The notes beneath the pieces are model-generated. The model had not been told where the DNA came from and did not search any database. It saw only the letters and a program-made list of their open reading frames with translations. A DNA stretch of 64,000 nt from Verrucomicrobiota bacterium (GTDB taxonomy: Bacteria; Verrucomicrobiota; Verrucomicrobiia; Verrucomicrobiales; Akkermansiaceae): positions 1-64,000 of the forward strand of contig JAPLUI010000318.1 in assembly GCA_026397725.1 (NCBI GenBank), read 5' to 3'. Below are positions 1 through 9,100 of this stretch, piece by piece. The position numbers were made by a program, and so were the translations under genes. Each line of letters opens with the position of its first letter. Position 1 is the stretch's first letter.

Positions 1-1
1 G

Positions 2-190
2 CGCGATCCGCGTCTCACCGGTCTCACCTACCATGTGTTCACCGCCCCGAATCTCCAGTCATGGACGGAGGAAGCTTACCCGGCGGATGAGACGGGCCTC
101 ACCCAGAATGGCGACGTCCAGACGGTGACAGTCACGGTCCATGCCACTGCGGTTGACGGCAAGCTGTTCGTGCGCGTGCAAGCACAGTGA
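2..190 (+). CDS. C-terminal end of a secreted/surface protein (partial)
   Basis: Reading from base 2 gives about 62 residues ending at a TGA at 188-190; the start lies before the window. The piece contains Y-H-V-F-T-A-P-N-L-Q-S-W and ends K-L-F-V-R-V-Q. This layout resembles the extreme C-terminus of the next two large proteins, which have a strand-rich stretch, a W about 10 residues after a Y, and end in F-L-R-A-R. It is therefore probably the tail of another beta-strand-repeat or esterase-type secreted protein of the same group. The function of the missing part cannot be told. A strong hairpin follows directly. Confidence 0.6.
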   Translation, partial: RDPRLTGLTYHVFTAPNLQSWTEEAYPADETGLTQNGDVQTVTVTVHATAVDGKLFVRVQAQ

Positions 191-212
191 ACTGAATCCT
201 TGATGAAGATTC

Positions 213-242
213 AAGGTCCGCCGGTGCGCCCCGGCGGACCTT
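213..242 (+). terminator. Perfect 12-bp stem hairpin after the first gene
   Basis: The arm AAGGTCCGCCGG at 213-224 and its exact reverse complement at 231-242 are separated by a 6-base loop. The hairpin starts 22 bases after the stop codon of the preceding gene, where an intrinsic terminator is expected. There is no clear T tract after the stem, so it may act as an mRNA 3'-end stabiliser or a weak terminator instead. Confidence 0.6.
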
Positions 243-312
243 GGTCCAACATGTGGCATTGGTCTGTGACCATCGCACCCGTCAACCACCCAACCCTGAA
301 AGGATGCACGCA

Positions 313-2445
313 ATGAATACAAACCACCCAACCCAACTGAGGAAACGCCAACCACACGGAAGGCAATGGCTGGCCGCAGCGCTCGGCACCGCCGCCCTGG
401 CAATGATCTGCATCTCCCGCAGCCAGGCGGCGCCGATCATCGCCACCGCCACGGTCACATATGTGAATAGTGCCAATGCTAATGTCCTCTGGGACAGCAC
501 GACAGGAACCTATCCCCCGAACGTCCCGGTGACGTGGAGTACCGACCCGTCGCTTCCGGGAACCACCTTGGGCGGAGGTGATGAGGCCACTCTCACGATT
601 AACGTCAGCGGGGGCAATGCGTCGAACATCTACGTCGCGCCGGTGGCAGCCACCACCGCCCTCACGCTCAAGTCCGTTATCATCAATTTGAATCAGTCTG
701 GCCAGAACTATAACCTATACCTGGGTAAGGAAGTCGGCCAGGCTCAGAATGCGATCACGTGGGACTCGGGGCAGGTTGGCGTGCCGGCGACTCTGACTCT
801 CAACGGCAAATGGCGAACCAAGGCCACCAGCACCATGATCTTGAATTCGGACCTCAACGCCACAATTGTGAATGGGGGTGGTAACAGGGAAGCAGGCTTC
901 TATAGTTTGGTGAGCGGCGGTGCGGGAAAACTGAGTATCACTTGTCTCAACAGCCAACCAACAACCCAGCCTTTCTTGTTGGGTACCGGCAGCACGCCCA
1001 ACGGCTATACCGGCGGCACGAGCCTCAAGGGCAAGTCCGACCTCACGACAAATTACTACGTCCTTAAAGCCGGTGTGTTCGGTACGGGTCCTTTGGCCCT
1101 GGAGGCGGTGCCGTTGAACCTGAACAGCTTCAGCCAGACCGTCGGCGGTCTGGCGGACGGTGCGGGCGGCTCTAACGGATCATCCATCAGTGACCAGACG
1201 GGCAGCGCCGGGCCCACCACCCTGACTCTCGATTTTCCGAGCACCGCCGGTCCCTTCACGTTCAGCGGCGTCATCAAGAACGGGTCGGCCGCCATTCCTC
1301 GGGTGCTGGCGCTCACCAAGCAAGGCACCGGCACGCAAATCCTCGGCGGCGCAAACACCTACACCGGCGCAACCATGATCAAGAACGGCACCTTGGCGTT
1401 GGGGACCGGCAATGACCGGTTGCCGGCCAGCACCACGGTGACCCTCGGCGATGGCACGACCAACGACAGCGGCATCCTGAAACTCGATAGCCGCAGCCAA
1501 CAGCTCGCCGGATTGTTGACGGCGGGTGCCGGCACCGGCAATCGCGTGGTCAACGGCAATGCCACCGCCGCCACCTTGACGCTCAACATTGCCACCGGCA
1601 CAAACACCTTCGGCGGCGCCCTCGGCGGTCCCGGTACGGACGAAAACAACTTCGCCCTGACCAAGTCTGGCACGGGCACCCTCACCCTCGGCGGATCTAA
1701 CACCTATGCCGGCCCGACCACGGTGGCGGCCGGCACGCTGGCATGTGCCACCGCCGCCGCCCTGGCCGCCACGGCGCTGGAAATCGATGCCTTGGCCACG
1801 GTGGACCTCGGATATTCGGGCACGCGGACCATTCCCAGCCTGAAGATCGGCGGGTCCGCCATGCCCAATGGCACCTATGGCTCCGCGGCTTCCGGCGCCC
1901 CGCTTCCTGACGCCCACTTCACCGGCCCCGGCACGGTGACTGTGGCATCGGCACCCTCGTCGCCGTATGCGTCATGGATCGCCGGCTACTATCCGACCCC
2001 GGGCGACCCCAGAGCGGCGCACGACGCCGATCCGGATGGCGACGGCCATAACAACCTGACCGAATTCGCTTTCAAGGGCGTGCCGAATGATGGCTCCAAC
2101 AGCGGCCTGTTTTTCACCACCACCAAGGACAACAACGCCGACACCCTGAAGGAACTCACCTTCACCTGCGCCGTGCGCCGCTCGACCAGCGTCAGCTTCG
2201 CCGCCAACGGCGACGGCACCCAGACCGCCACCATCGACGGCGTGATCTACGCCATCGAGGGCAGTGCCACCCTGGCCGGCCCCTGGGCCAGCCCGGTTGC
2301 GTTCATCGGCAAATCCGATGCCGCGCCGACCGGGAGCGGCCTGGGCTCCCTTGCGGGCACGGATTGGGAGTACTGCACCTTCTCAGCCTTCAATGGCATC
2401 CCCGACAAAGGCTTCCTCCGCGCCCGCACCGCGCCAGCTCCCTGA
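313..2445 (+). CDS. Secreted autotransporter-associated beta-strand-repeat protein
   Basis: This 710-residue protein has an N-terminal signal peptide: a basic stretch (RKRQPHGR), then a hydrophobic run, then S-Q-A-A. The body is rich in G, T, N and S. It contains recognisable autotransporter-associated beta-strand repeats of the form G-T-G-T-L-T-L-G-G-x-N-T-Y-x-G, one near residue 350 and one near 460. The last 170 residues are a C-terminal module with a DPDGDGHNN motif, shared with the next gene. ATG 313 was preferred because AAAGGA at 298-303 sits eight to nine bases upstream; ATG 304 is the alternative. The protein probably forms a beta-helix at the cell surface. Its ligand is unknown. Confidence 0.75.
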   Translation: MNTNHPTQLRKRQPHGRQWLAAALGTAALAMICISRSQAAPIIATATVTYVNSANANVLWDSTTGTYPPNVPVTWSTDPSLPGTTLGGGDEATLTINVSGGNASNIYVAPVAATTALTLKSVIINLNQSGQNYNLYLGKEVGQAQNAITWDSGQVGVPATLTLNGKWRTKATSTMILNSDLNATIVNGGGNREAGFYSLVSGGAGKLSITCLNSQPTTQPFLLGTGSTPNGYTGGTSLKGKSDLTTNYYVLKAGVFGTGPLALEAVPLNLNSFSQTVGGLADGAGGSNGSSISDQTGSAGPTTLTLDFPSTAGPFTFSGVIKNGSAAIPRVLALTKQGTGTQILGGANTYTGATMIKNGTLALGTGNDRLPASTTVTLGDGTTNDSGILKLDSRSQQLAGLLTAGAGTGNRVVNGNATAATLTLNIATGTNTFGGALGGPGTDENNFALTKSGTGTLTLGGSNTYAGPTTVAAGTLACATAAALAATALEIDALATVDLGYSGTRTIPSLKIGGSAMPNGTYGSAASGAPLPDAHFTGPGTVTVASAPSSPYASWIAGYYPTPGDPRAAHDADPDGDGHNNLTEFAFKGVPNDGSNSGLFFTTTKDNNADTLKELTFTCAVRRSTSVSFAANGDGTQTATIDGVIYAIEGSATLAGPWASPVAFIGKSDAAPTGSGLGSLAGTDWEYCTFSAFNGIPDKGFLRARTAPAP

Positions 2446-2504
2446 GCCCGGCCCCCTGAAACAGCTTGTCGTTGGCATTGACATGAACGAGACCAGCAAG
2501 TAAG

Positions 2505-2526
2505 TATGGGCGTGAACCGGCCCATA
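2505..2526 (+). other. Short inverted repeat between two large genes
   Basis: TATGGGC at 2505-2511 pairs exactly with GCCCATA at 2520-2526 around an 8-base loop. It lies in the 95-base gap between the beta-strand-repeat gene and the esterase gene, 15 bases before the latter's start. It could be a weak terminator or a leader structure near the ribosome-binding region. No T tract is present. Confidence 0.4.
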
Positions 2527-2540
2527 ACTCAAGACGCGCC

Positions 2541-5500
2541 ATGAAGATAGCACATGCCACCATGGAACCGGCAGGCTCGGTCTGCACGGCGCGCAGGGTG
2601 TTCGTCCTCCTGTTCGCTGCGCTGAGCGCGGCAGCGACGGACGCGAGGGCGACGGTCGCCGTCAACTCGCTGTACACCAGCAACATGGTGATACAACGCG
2701 ATCAGCCGTTCCCGGTATGGGGCACGGCCGCAGCCAACAAGGCCATCACCGTCACCTACAACAAGCAGTCTAACAGCACTACCGCGGACGCACAAGGCAA
2801 CTGGCAGGTCACGTTGCCGGCGATGAGCGCCAAACCGGCGGGCAGTGACTTCACCATCAGCGAAGCCGGCGGCAACACGATCACCCAGGGCAACGTGGTG
2901 GTCGGGGATGTGTGGCTGTGCAGCGGACAATCGAACATGGCGTGGAGCCTGAGTGCCTGCAATCGGCAGACGGACGTTGACAGCGCGAACTTTCCCGGAA
3001 TGCGGCAATTCCTGGTGGGGGGTGCCAATCTGGGCGAGCCGTCCAAGGACCTCAGCGGAAGCTGGGTGGTGTGCAGTCCTGGCACCGCCTACGGGTTTTC
3101 GGCGGCGGCCTTCTATTTCGGGCGGAAGATCTATCAGGACCAGAACGCCAACATTCCGCTCGGGTTGATTGTTTCGTCGGTGGGCGGCACCCGCATTGAC
3201 CCTTGGTTGGCACCCGAAGGATGCACCGATATCCCGGTCTTGGCGCCGCTCTACAGCCAGCCAATTTCGAATTATGGTCCGTTCAGTCTTTTCAACGGCA
3301 TGATCTATCCATTGGCACCCTATCCGATGAAGGGCGCGATCTGGTACCAGGGCGAGAATAGTGAAACCACCGTGCAATCAGCGGACAGTTATTTTCTCAA
3401 GATGAAGGGACTCCAGCAGGGCTGGAAGCGGCTCCTGGGCATGAACGACTTCGCATTCTACTTGGTGCAGATCGCGAACTTCGGCGCCGAGTCCGGGGGG
3501 AACCCCACACCGGGCTTGTTTTCAGGCGGATGGGATGCCGACACCCGTCTGCAACAGGCCAATGCCATGTCACTGCCTCATGCGGGGATGGCCTCGGCAA
3601 TCGATATCGGCAATCCGTACGACTACCATCCCACAGACAAACTTGACGTGGGCGAGCGGCTTGCGCTGTGGGCGCTCAAGAACGACTATGGACGAACGAC
3701 CCTGGTGACCAGTGGCCCGATCCTCAATGGCATAAGCGTCGCGGGCAACAAGGCAATCTGCAGTTTTGACTATGTGGGCAGCGGCCTGATGGTCGGCTCC
3801 AAGACTCCTTACCAGCCGACTCAGGAAGTTGTCGGAGGATCCCTGGCCCTGTTCTCCATAGCGGGTTCGGATGGCACGTGGTATTGGGCCAACGCTGCGA
3901 TCGTCGGCAACACGGTGGAAATGAGTTCTCCCTCCGTCTCGTCCCCGCAGAAGATTGCCTACGCATGCTGGCAAAACCCCCTCGGCCTCAATCTCTATAA
4001 CAGGGACGGCCTGCCCGCCTCACCGTTCCATGTGGACGATGTCACGGCCAAATATACCATCACCGCGTCGGCGGGATCTGACGGCAACATCAGCCCGGCC
4101 GGAACCACCACCTTTATCAAGCGCAAAACGGCGCTGTACACCATCACCCCCAATGCGGGTTATTATATCCAGGATGTGCAGGTCGATGGGGCATCAATCG
4201 GCTCGGTCAAGTATTATACATTCGATCCGCTCTACGCCAACCACACCATCACGGCAACGTTTGCCAACACTCCTCCCGCCTACTCCGTGACCGCCGCGGC
4301 GGGGGCGGGTGGTTCGGTGAGTCCCGTGGGCACAGTGAACGGCGTGCAGGGCGGCACGCAGACCTTTGCCATCGCGCCCAACTCCGGCTTGCTGAGTTCG
4401 CTGAGGGTGGACGGGCAGCCCATGGGCTCGCGCCACAGTTTCACTTTTGCCGATCTCAATCACAATCACACCCTTGCGGCTTCCTTCAGAGGCACGATCA
4501 ACGCCTCGGCTGGAACGGGTGGAACCATCTCGCCGGACGGTGCGGTGGCGGTTCCTTATGGCGGCACCCAGGCCTTTGCCATCACTGTCTCGACCCGGTT
4601 CACCTTGACCCATGTGATTGTGGATGGCGTCTCGCAGGGTCCCATCACCAGTTACACCTTCACCAACGTGACCACGAATCACACCATCCTGGCCGTCATT
4701 GCGCCGATCCCATATATCATCACGGCGTCGGCGGGCGACCACGGCTCTATCAGTCCCAGCGGGACCGCGGAGGTGGTAGCCGGCAATGACCAGGCCTTCA
4801 CTTTCGCCCCCAGCTCCGGCTACATGGTCGATACCGTGCGGGTCGACGGGGTGTCGGTCGGCCGCACCAACAGTTATACCTTCACCAATGTGCAGGCCAA
4901 TCACACGATCTCAGTCGCCTTCAAAGTGCTGGTGGCTTACACGATCACCGCCACTGCCGGCCCCAACGGCTCGATCAGTCCGGCGGGCACCGTCGAGATC
5001 CTGCAGGGGTGGAGCCAGACCTTCACCATCGAGCCGATGTTAGGATTTGCCATCACCAGCGTGAGCGTGGACGGCGTGGCCCAGGGCGCGATCACCAGCC
5101 ATACGTTTTCCAACGTCGGCGCCAGCCATACAATCTCGGCAACGTTCAGTTCGATCATCTGCACCATCTCGGCTAGCGCCGGGACGGGAGGCACGATCAG
5201 CCCGTCCGGGACCACAAGCCTTACCTACGGGCAAAGCCAGACATATACCATCACGCCGAATTCCGGCTATGTGGCCAATGTGGTGGTGGACGGTGTGGCC
5301 AAGGGATCGATCACCACCTACACCTTCACCAACCTGGTCGCGAACCATGTGATCTCGGTGACTTTCAGCCAGATCGTCTCCTACACCATCTATGCATCCG
5401 CCGGAACGGGAGGCACGATCACTCCGTCCGGAGTCGTAAAGGTCCGCTCCGGCTCAAATCAGACCTTCACCATCACCGCGAATTCGGGCTTCGCGATTGC

Positions 5501-6110
5501 CAACCTGCTGGCTGATAGCGTGTCCGTCGGAAAGGTGACGAGTTATACTTTCACCAACGTGCAGTCCACTCACAACCTGGCCGCCAGCTTTCTAGCATAT
5601 CCGTTCGGGTCATGGATCGCCACCTACTACCCGACCCCGGGTGACCCCAGGGCGGCTCTGTACGCCGATCCGGACGGCGACGGACACAACAACCTCGAGG
5701 AATTCGCCTTCCACGGCAACCCGGCCGATCCCGCCAACCGGGGCGCGTTCTTCACCACCACCAAGGACCATGGCGCCGGCACCGCCAAGGCACTCACCTT
5801 CACCTGCGCGGTGCGGCGGTCGACCACGGTCAACTTCCCTCCCACTGGGGTTCAGCGTGCCACCATCGATGGCGTGACCTACACGATCCAAGGCAGTCCG
5901 ACCCTGACCGGAAGCTGGGACAGCCCGGTTTCCTACCTCGGCAAGTCCAATGCCCCACCGGCCGGCAGCGGCCTGCCCGAGCTGACCGGAACCGCTTGGG
6001 AATACCGCACCTTCTCCGCCTTCAGCGGCCTGCCGGACCAGGGTTTCCTGCGGGCCCGGGTCGAGGAAACCGCAACTCTCCAATCCAGACCCAACGCAAC
6101 CAACCAATGA
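2541..6110 (+). CDS. Sialate O-acetylesterase-like SGNH esterase with seven InlB-like repeats
   Basis: The 1189-residue secreted protein starts with a probable signal sequence and the family opening, a strand domain ending M-V-I-Q-R-D. The SGNH block I motif C-S-G-Q-S-N-M is at residues 127-133, with S131 the expected nucleophile. G-A-I-W-Y-Q-G-E-N follows near 270, and an acid-x-His element (Y-D-Y-H-P) near 357. Residues about 505-1015 hold seven repeats of roughly 72 residues, each opening like A-S-A-G-x-G-G-x-I-S-P-x-G and closing with N-H-T-I; they look like divergent InlB B-repeats. The end is the DPDGDGHNN C-terminal module. The likely role is removing O-acetyl groups from polysaccharide at the cell surface. 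A close paralogue lies at 44.8 kb. Confidence 0.85.
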   Translation: MKIAHATMEPAGSVCTARRVFVLLFAALSAAATDARATVAVNSLYTSNMVIQRDQPFPVWGTAAANKAITVTYNKQSNSTTADAQGNWQVTLPAMSAKPAGSDFTISEAGGNTITQGNVVVGDVWLCSGQSNMAWSLSACNRQTDVDSANFPGMRQFLVGGANLGEPSKDLSGSWVVCSPGTAYGFSAAAFYFGRKIYQDQNANIPLGLIVSSVGGTRIDPWLAPEGCTDIPVLAPLYSQPISNYGPFSLFNGMIYPLAPYPMKGAIWYQGENSETTVQSADSYFLKMKGLQQGWKRLLGMNDFAFYLVQIANFGAESGGNPTPGLFSGGWDADTRLQQANAMSLPHAGMASAIDIGNPYDYHPTDKLDVGERLALWALKNDYGRTTLVTSGPILNGISVAGNKAICSFDYVGSGLMVGSKTPYQPTQEVVGGSLALFSIAGSDGTWYWANAAIVGNTVEMSSPSVSSPQKIAYACWQNPLGLNLYNRDGLPASPFHVDDVTAKYTITASAGSDGNISPAGTTTFIKRKTALYTITPNAGYYIQDVQVDGASIGSVKYYTFDPLYANHTITATFANTPPAYSVTAAAGAGGSVSPVGTVNGVQGGTQTFAIAPNSGLLSSLRVDGQPMGSRHSFTFADLNHNHTLAASFRGTINASAGTGGTISPDGAVAVPYGGTQAFAITVSTRFTLTHVIVDGVSQGPITSYTFTNVTTNHTILAVIAPIPYIITASAGDHGSISPSGTAEVVAGNDQAFTFAPSSGYMVDTVRVDGVSVGRTNSYTFTNVQANHTISVAFKVLVAYTITATAGPNGSISPAGTVEILQGWSQTFTIEPMLGFAITSVSVDGVAQGAITSHTFSNVGASHTISATFSSIICTISASAGTGGTISPSGTTSLTYGQSQTYTITPNSGYVANVVVDGVAKGSITTYTFTNLVANHVISVTFSQIVSYTIYASAGTGGTITPSGVVKVRSGSNQTFTITANSGFAIANLLADSVSVGKVTSYTFTNVQSTHNLAASFLAYPFGSWIATYYPTPGDPRAALYADPDGDGHNNLEEFAFHGNPADPANRGAFFTTTKDHGAGTAKALTFTCAVRRSTTVNFPPTGVQRATIDGVTYTIQGSPTLTGSWDSPVSYLGKSNAPPAGSGLPELTGTAWEYRTFSAFSGLPDQGFLRARVEETATLQSRPNATNQ

Positions 6111-6163
6111 GCCAACCAATGAACCAACCAATGAATCATCCAATGCACCATCCAATGAATCCC
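6104..6163 (+). repeat. Five 12-bp repeats, each containing an ATG
   Basis: Five near-identical 12-base units of the form CCAATGARYCAW run from 6104 to 6163, placing ATG codons at 6107, 6119, 6131, 6143 and 6155, all in one frame. The first ATG overlaps the stop of the upstream esterase gene as ATGA. Translated, the units read M-x-x-P repeatedly. They sit ahead of the real signal peptide of the next protein. Confidence 0.8.
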
Positions 6164-9100
6164 AGCCCGACTCTCCGGCCTTCTCCGCAGCGGCTGCGGC
6201 AAGCACAACATCCATGCCGGAAGCTCATGCCGACCCGTCCGGGTCGCCGCCCGGTCATGATCATGGCAGGCGCCGTCCTGATGGCGTTTGCCGCAACCCA
6301 GGCGCAAGCGCAAACCTACAACTGGAGCGGGCTGGATAACGACTTATGGAGCGTCGGACCATGGATTACCACGGTGCCGGGCGCAGGCAACGTGGCGGTG
6401 TTCTCCGAGCTGGGTGCCGGTGCCACGGTCGATCTGGGTGCCACCGACATCACGGTCGCCGGCTTGACGTTCAATACCAACGTGGCCGGCGGCAACACGA
6501 TCGCCGCCATCTCGGCTCCAGCCACGAAACTGATTCTGCAAACCGGCGCCACGGTCAACGTGGACGGCACCCACACGATCAGCGCCCCGCTGCAACTCAC
6601 GAACGGAACGTCCGATTTCTCGGTCGCCGCAGCCGGAAAGTTGACCCTCAGCGGCGTGGTCACCACGTCTGGTGCCAATCCCTCTTTCACCGAAATCCAG
6701 AAAGACGGACCGGGCGACCTGATCATCACCAGCCCGGTCTATCCGGGCTACATCGCGGGCGACCCCGACGCCTTAATCAGGCGCCGGGTTTTTGTCAATG
6801 AAGGGATGGTCGAAATCAGGCCGGGTGCCAATGTCAATGTCACCAGGTGGCTGACGCAGACCACGAATGGCTATGTCCGGCAAACTGGCGGTACGCTCAG
6901 CGTCGATGGATGGGAAGATGGTGGCGAACTCAACCTCGGGTGGGGTAATGGTTACGCCTCTTATGAGCTGAAGGCTGGCACCATCAATATATTGCCCGGG
7001 TCGTGGATCCAGGTGGCCAACGCCGGAGCGGGCGGCGATCCGCGAGGCATTATGACCATCGGCGATGGCACCTCGACCCCTGCGGTGAATTTGACCTATG
7101 CGACTTTCGAACTCGGTGATAACGGTGGTACGGGGTCCGGAACGGTCGTGCATCGCAGTGGCACCGTATTTAATGACGGGGTTGGTGCCGACGGTTTCTG
7201 GGGGCATCTCGACATCGGGGTCGGCAACACCGGTATCTATAACCAGCTCGGCGGCACGGTTACTGATACGGACGGAGTGGCCATTCAGCTTAGCCCGAGC
7301 GCCACGGGCATCTACAATCTGAACGGCGGCCAGCTTATCACCAGCCGGGTTTACGGCAGCGGCACATTGGACGGCGACGGGCCGACCCCGAACGCCTTCT
7401 TCAACTTCAACGGCGGCACGCTGAAGGCGCTCGGGAACAGCGCTGACTTCCTGAATGAGCGGAACCCGCTTAACAACCCGATTGGCGTCACCACCACGGT
7501 GTACCAAAACGGCGGCACGATCGACACCGCCGGCTTCAACCTTACCATCAACAAGAACATCCTCGGCCCCGCAGGCCAGGGCCTGGCCCCCATCACCTTT
7601 ACCCTCGGCACCGGCGGTGCCGGCTATCGGGGAGCCCCGGTGCTGGAGGTCGTTCGGGATGCTGCCTGGCCTGACACGACCGGCACGGGCGCCACGGCGG
7701 TCGCCAATATGGTTGACGATGGCTCGGGCAACGGGACCTATAGCATCGGCTCGATCACCGTCACCTGCCCCGGCCAGAACTACGACGGCACTCCCACCCT
7801 CGATTTCGTTGGCGGCGATCCGACGACTCCGGCCACCGTCGATCCACTGACCCTCGCCAATAACATCGGGGGCACCTTGACCAAGACCGGTGCGGGCACG
7901 CTCACCCTCACCGGGACCGATACCCTCGGTAGCGTCGTGGTCAATGCGGGCGCCCTGGACCTACCCGGCAGCGCTAAAGTCACCTGTACCAGGAACCCCG
8001 GTAATAACAACTATTACAATAACAATGGCGGATTGGCCGTCAACAACTCCCTGGTGACCCTGCGCGGCAACTCGATTGTCGAGGTCGGTCAGGGCAGCGT
8101 GCCGGTCTATGGCGCGAGTGGCAATCTAGTCATGAGCGAGAATGCGAACCTGAATATGCAAGGCGTTTTTGCCAACAACTTCACAGGCACCGGCTTTCTC
8201 ACCGTCGCCGGCTCCGCCAACCCGACCGTGCTCATGCGGGACAATGCCTACATCGGCACGTACAGTGACCCTGAACGCACGGTAAAAGCCCCTTCCAAGG
8301 TCACTTGGTGGGATATCTGTTTCGACCAGGGCGGCGGCACCTTCAACATGCGCGACAGTGCAAGCGTGAATATCGATTACGCAAACGGTCAACCGGGGAT
8401 CAGCCGCTATGAAGGCCGGATTCGCATCGGGCAACAAGGCACGGGGATCCTGAACATTACCGACAATGCGTCGATCCATTGCGCCAATATGGGTTTTGCC
8501 GAGAATGGCGGCCTGGGCATCCTGAACCAGTCCGGTAATGCCGAGGTGCATGTGGACACCCAGACCGCACTACCTCGTCACTCCGATGGGATCGGGGCCT
8601 CCAACTTCAGCGGTCAGAACCGGTATAATATCTCGGGCGGCAAGTTGTGGACAACCACACGGTACAGCGTGGCGGACGGCGAACTCAACATTACCGGGAC
8701 CGGGTTGGTCGATTTGTCCGACAGCATGGACGACCTGAGCGTGAAAATGACTTATGGGCTGGGGCCCGACGGCGCACGACCGGTGGTCAACCTCAAGCGC
8801 GGCACGCTGTTCGTGAAGACGGTAGATGGTGGTAACAAAGCGAGCACCGCCACGATGAACTTCGACTTCAACGGCGGCACGCTCAAGGCCGCCATGAGTG
8901 GCGTCACGATCCTGGGCAACAACAGCGCGACGTTAAACGCCGTGGTTTACCCGGGCGGCGCGGTGGTGGATTCCGCCGGCCAGGACGTCACCATCAGCCA
9001 GAACTTGCTGGCTGCCGCCGACACCGGCGTGCTGACCATCCCGGTCGCCACGGGCGGGTCCGGCTACTACTTCGCGCCGAACGTGCAGGTCACCGGCGGA

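Noticed and set aside
4054-5600. CRISPR-like repeat array in the esterase gene
   Set aside because: Units are about 216 bases, diverged in DNA and conserved as protein, so they are protein domain repeats.
6104-6163. CRISPR or attachment-site repeats at the 12-bp array
   Set aside because: Contiguous 12-bp units with no spacers and fully in coding frame.
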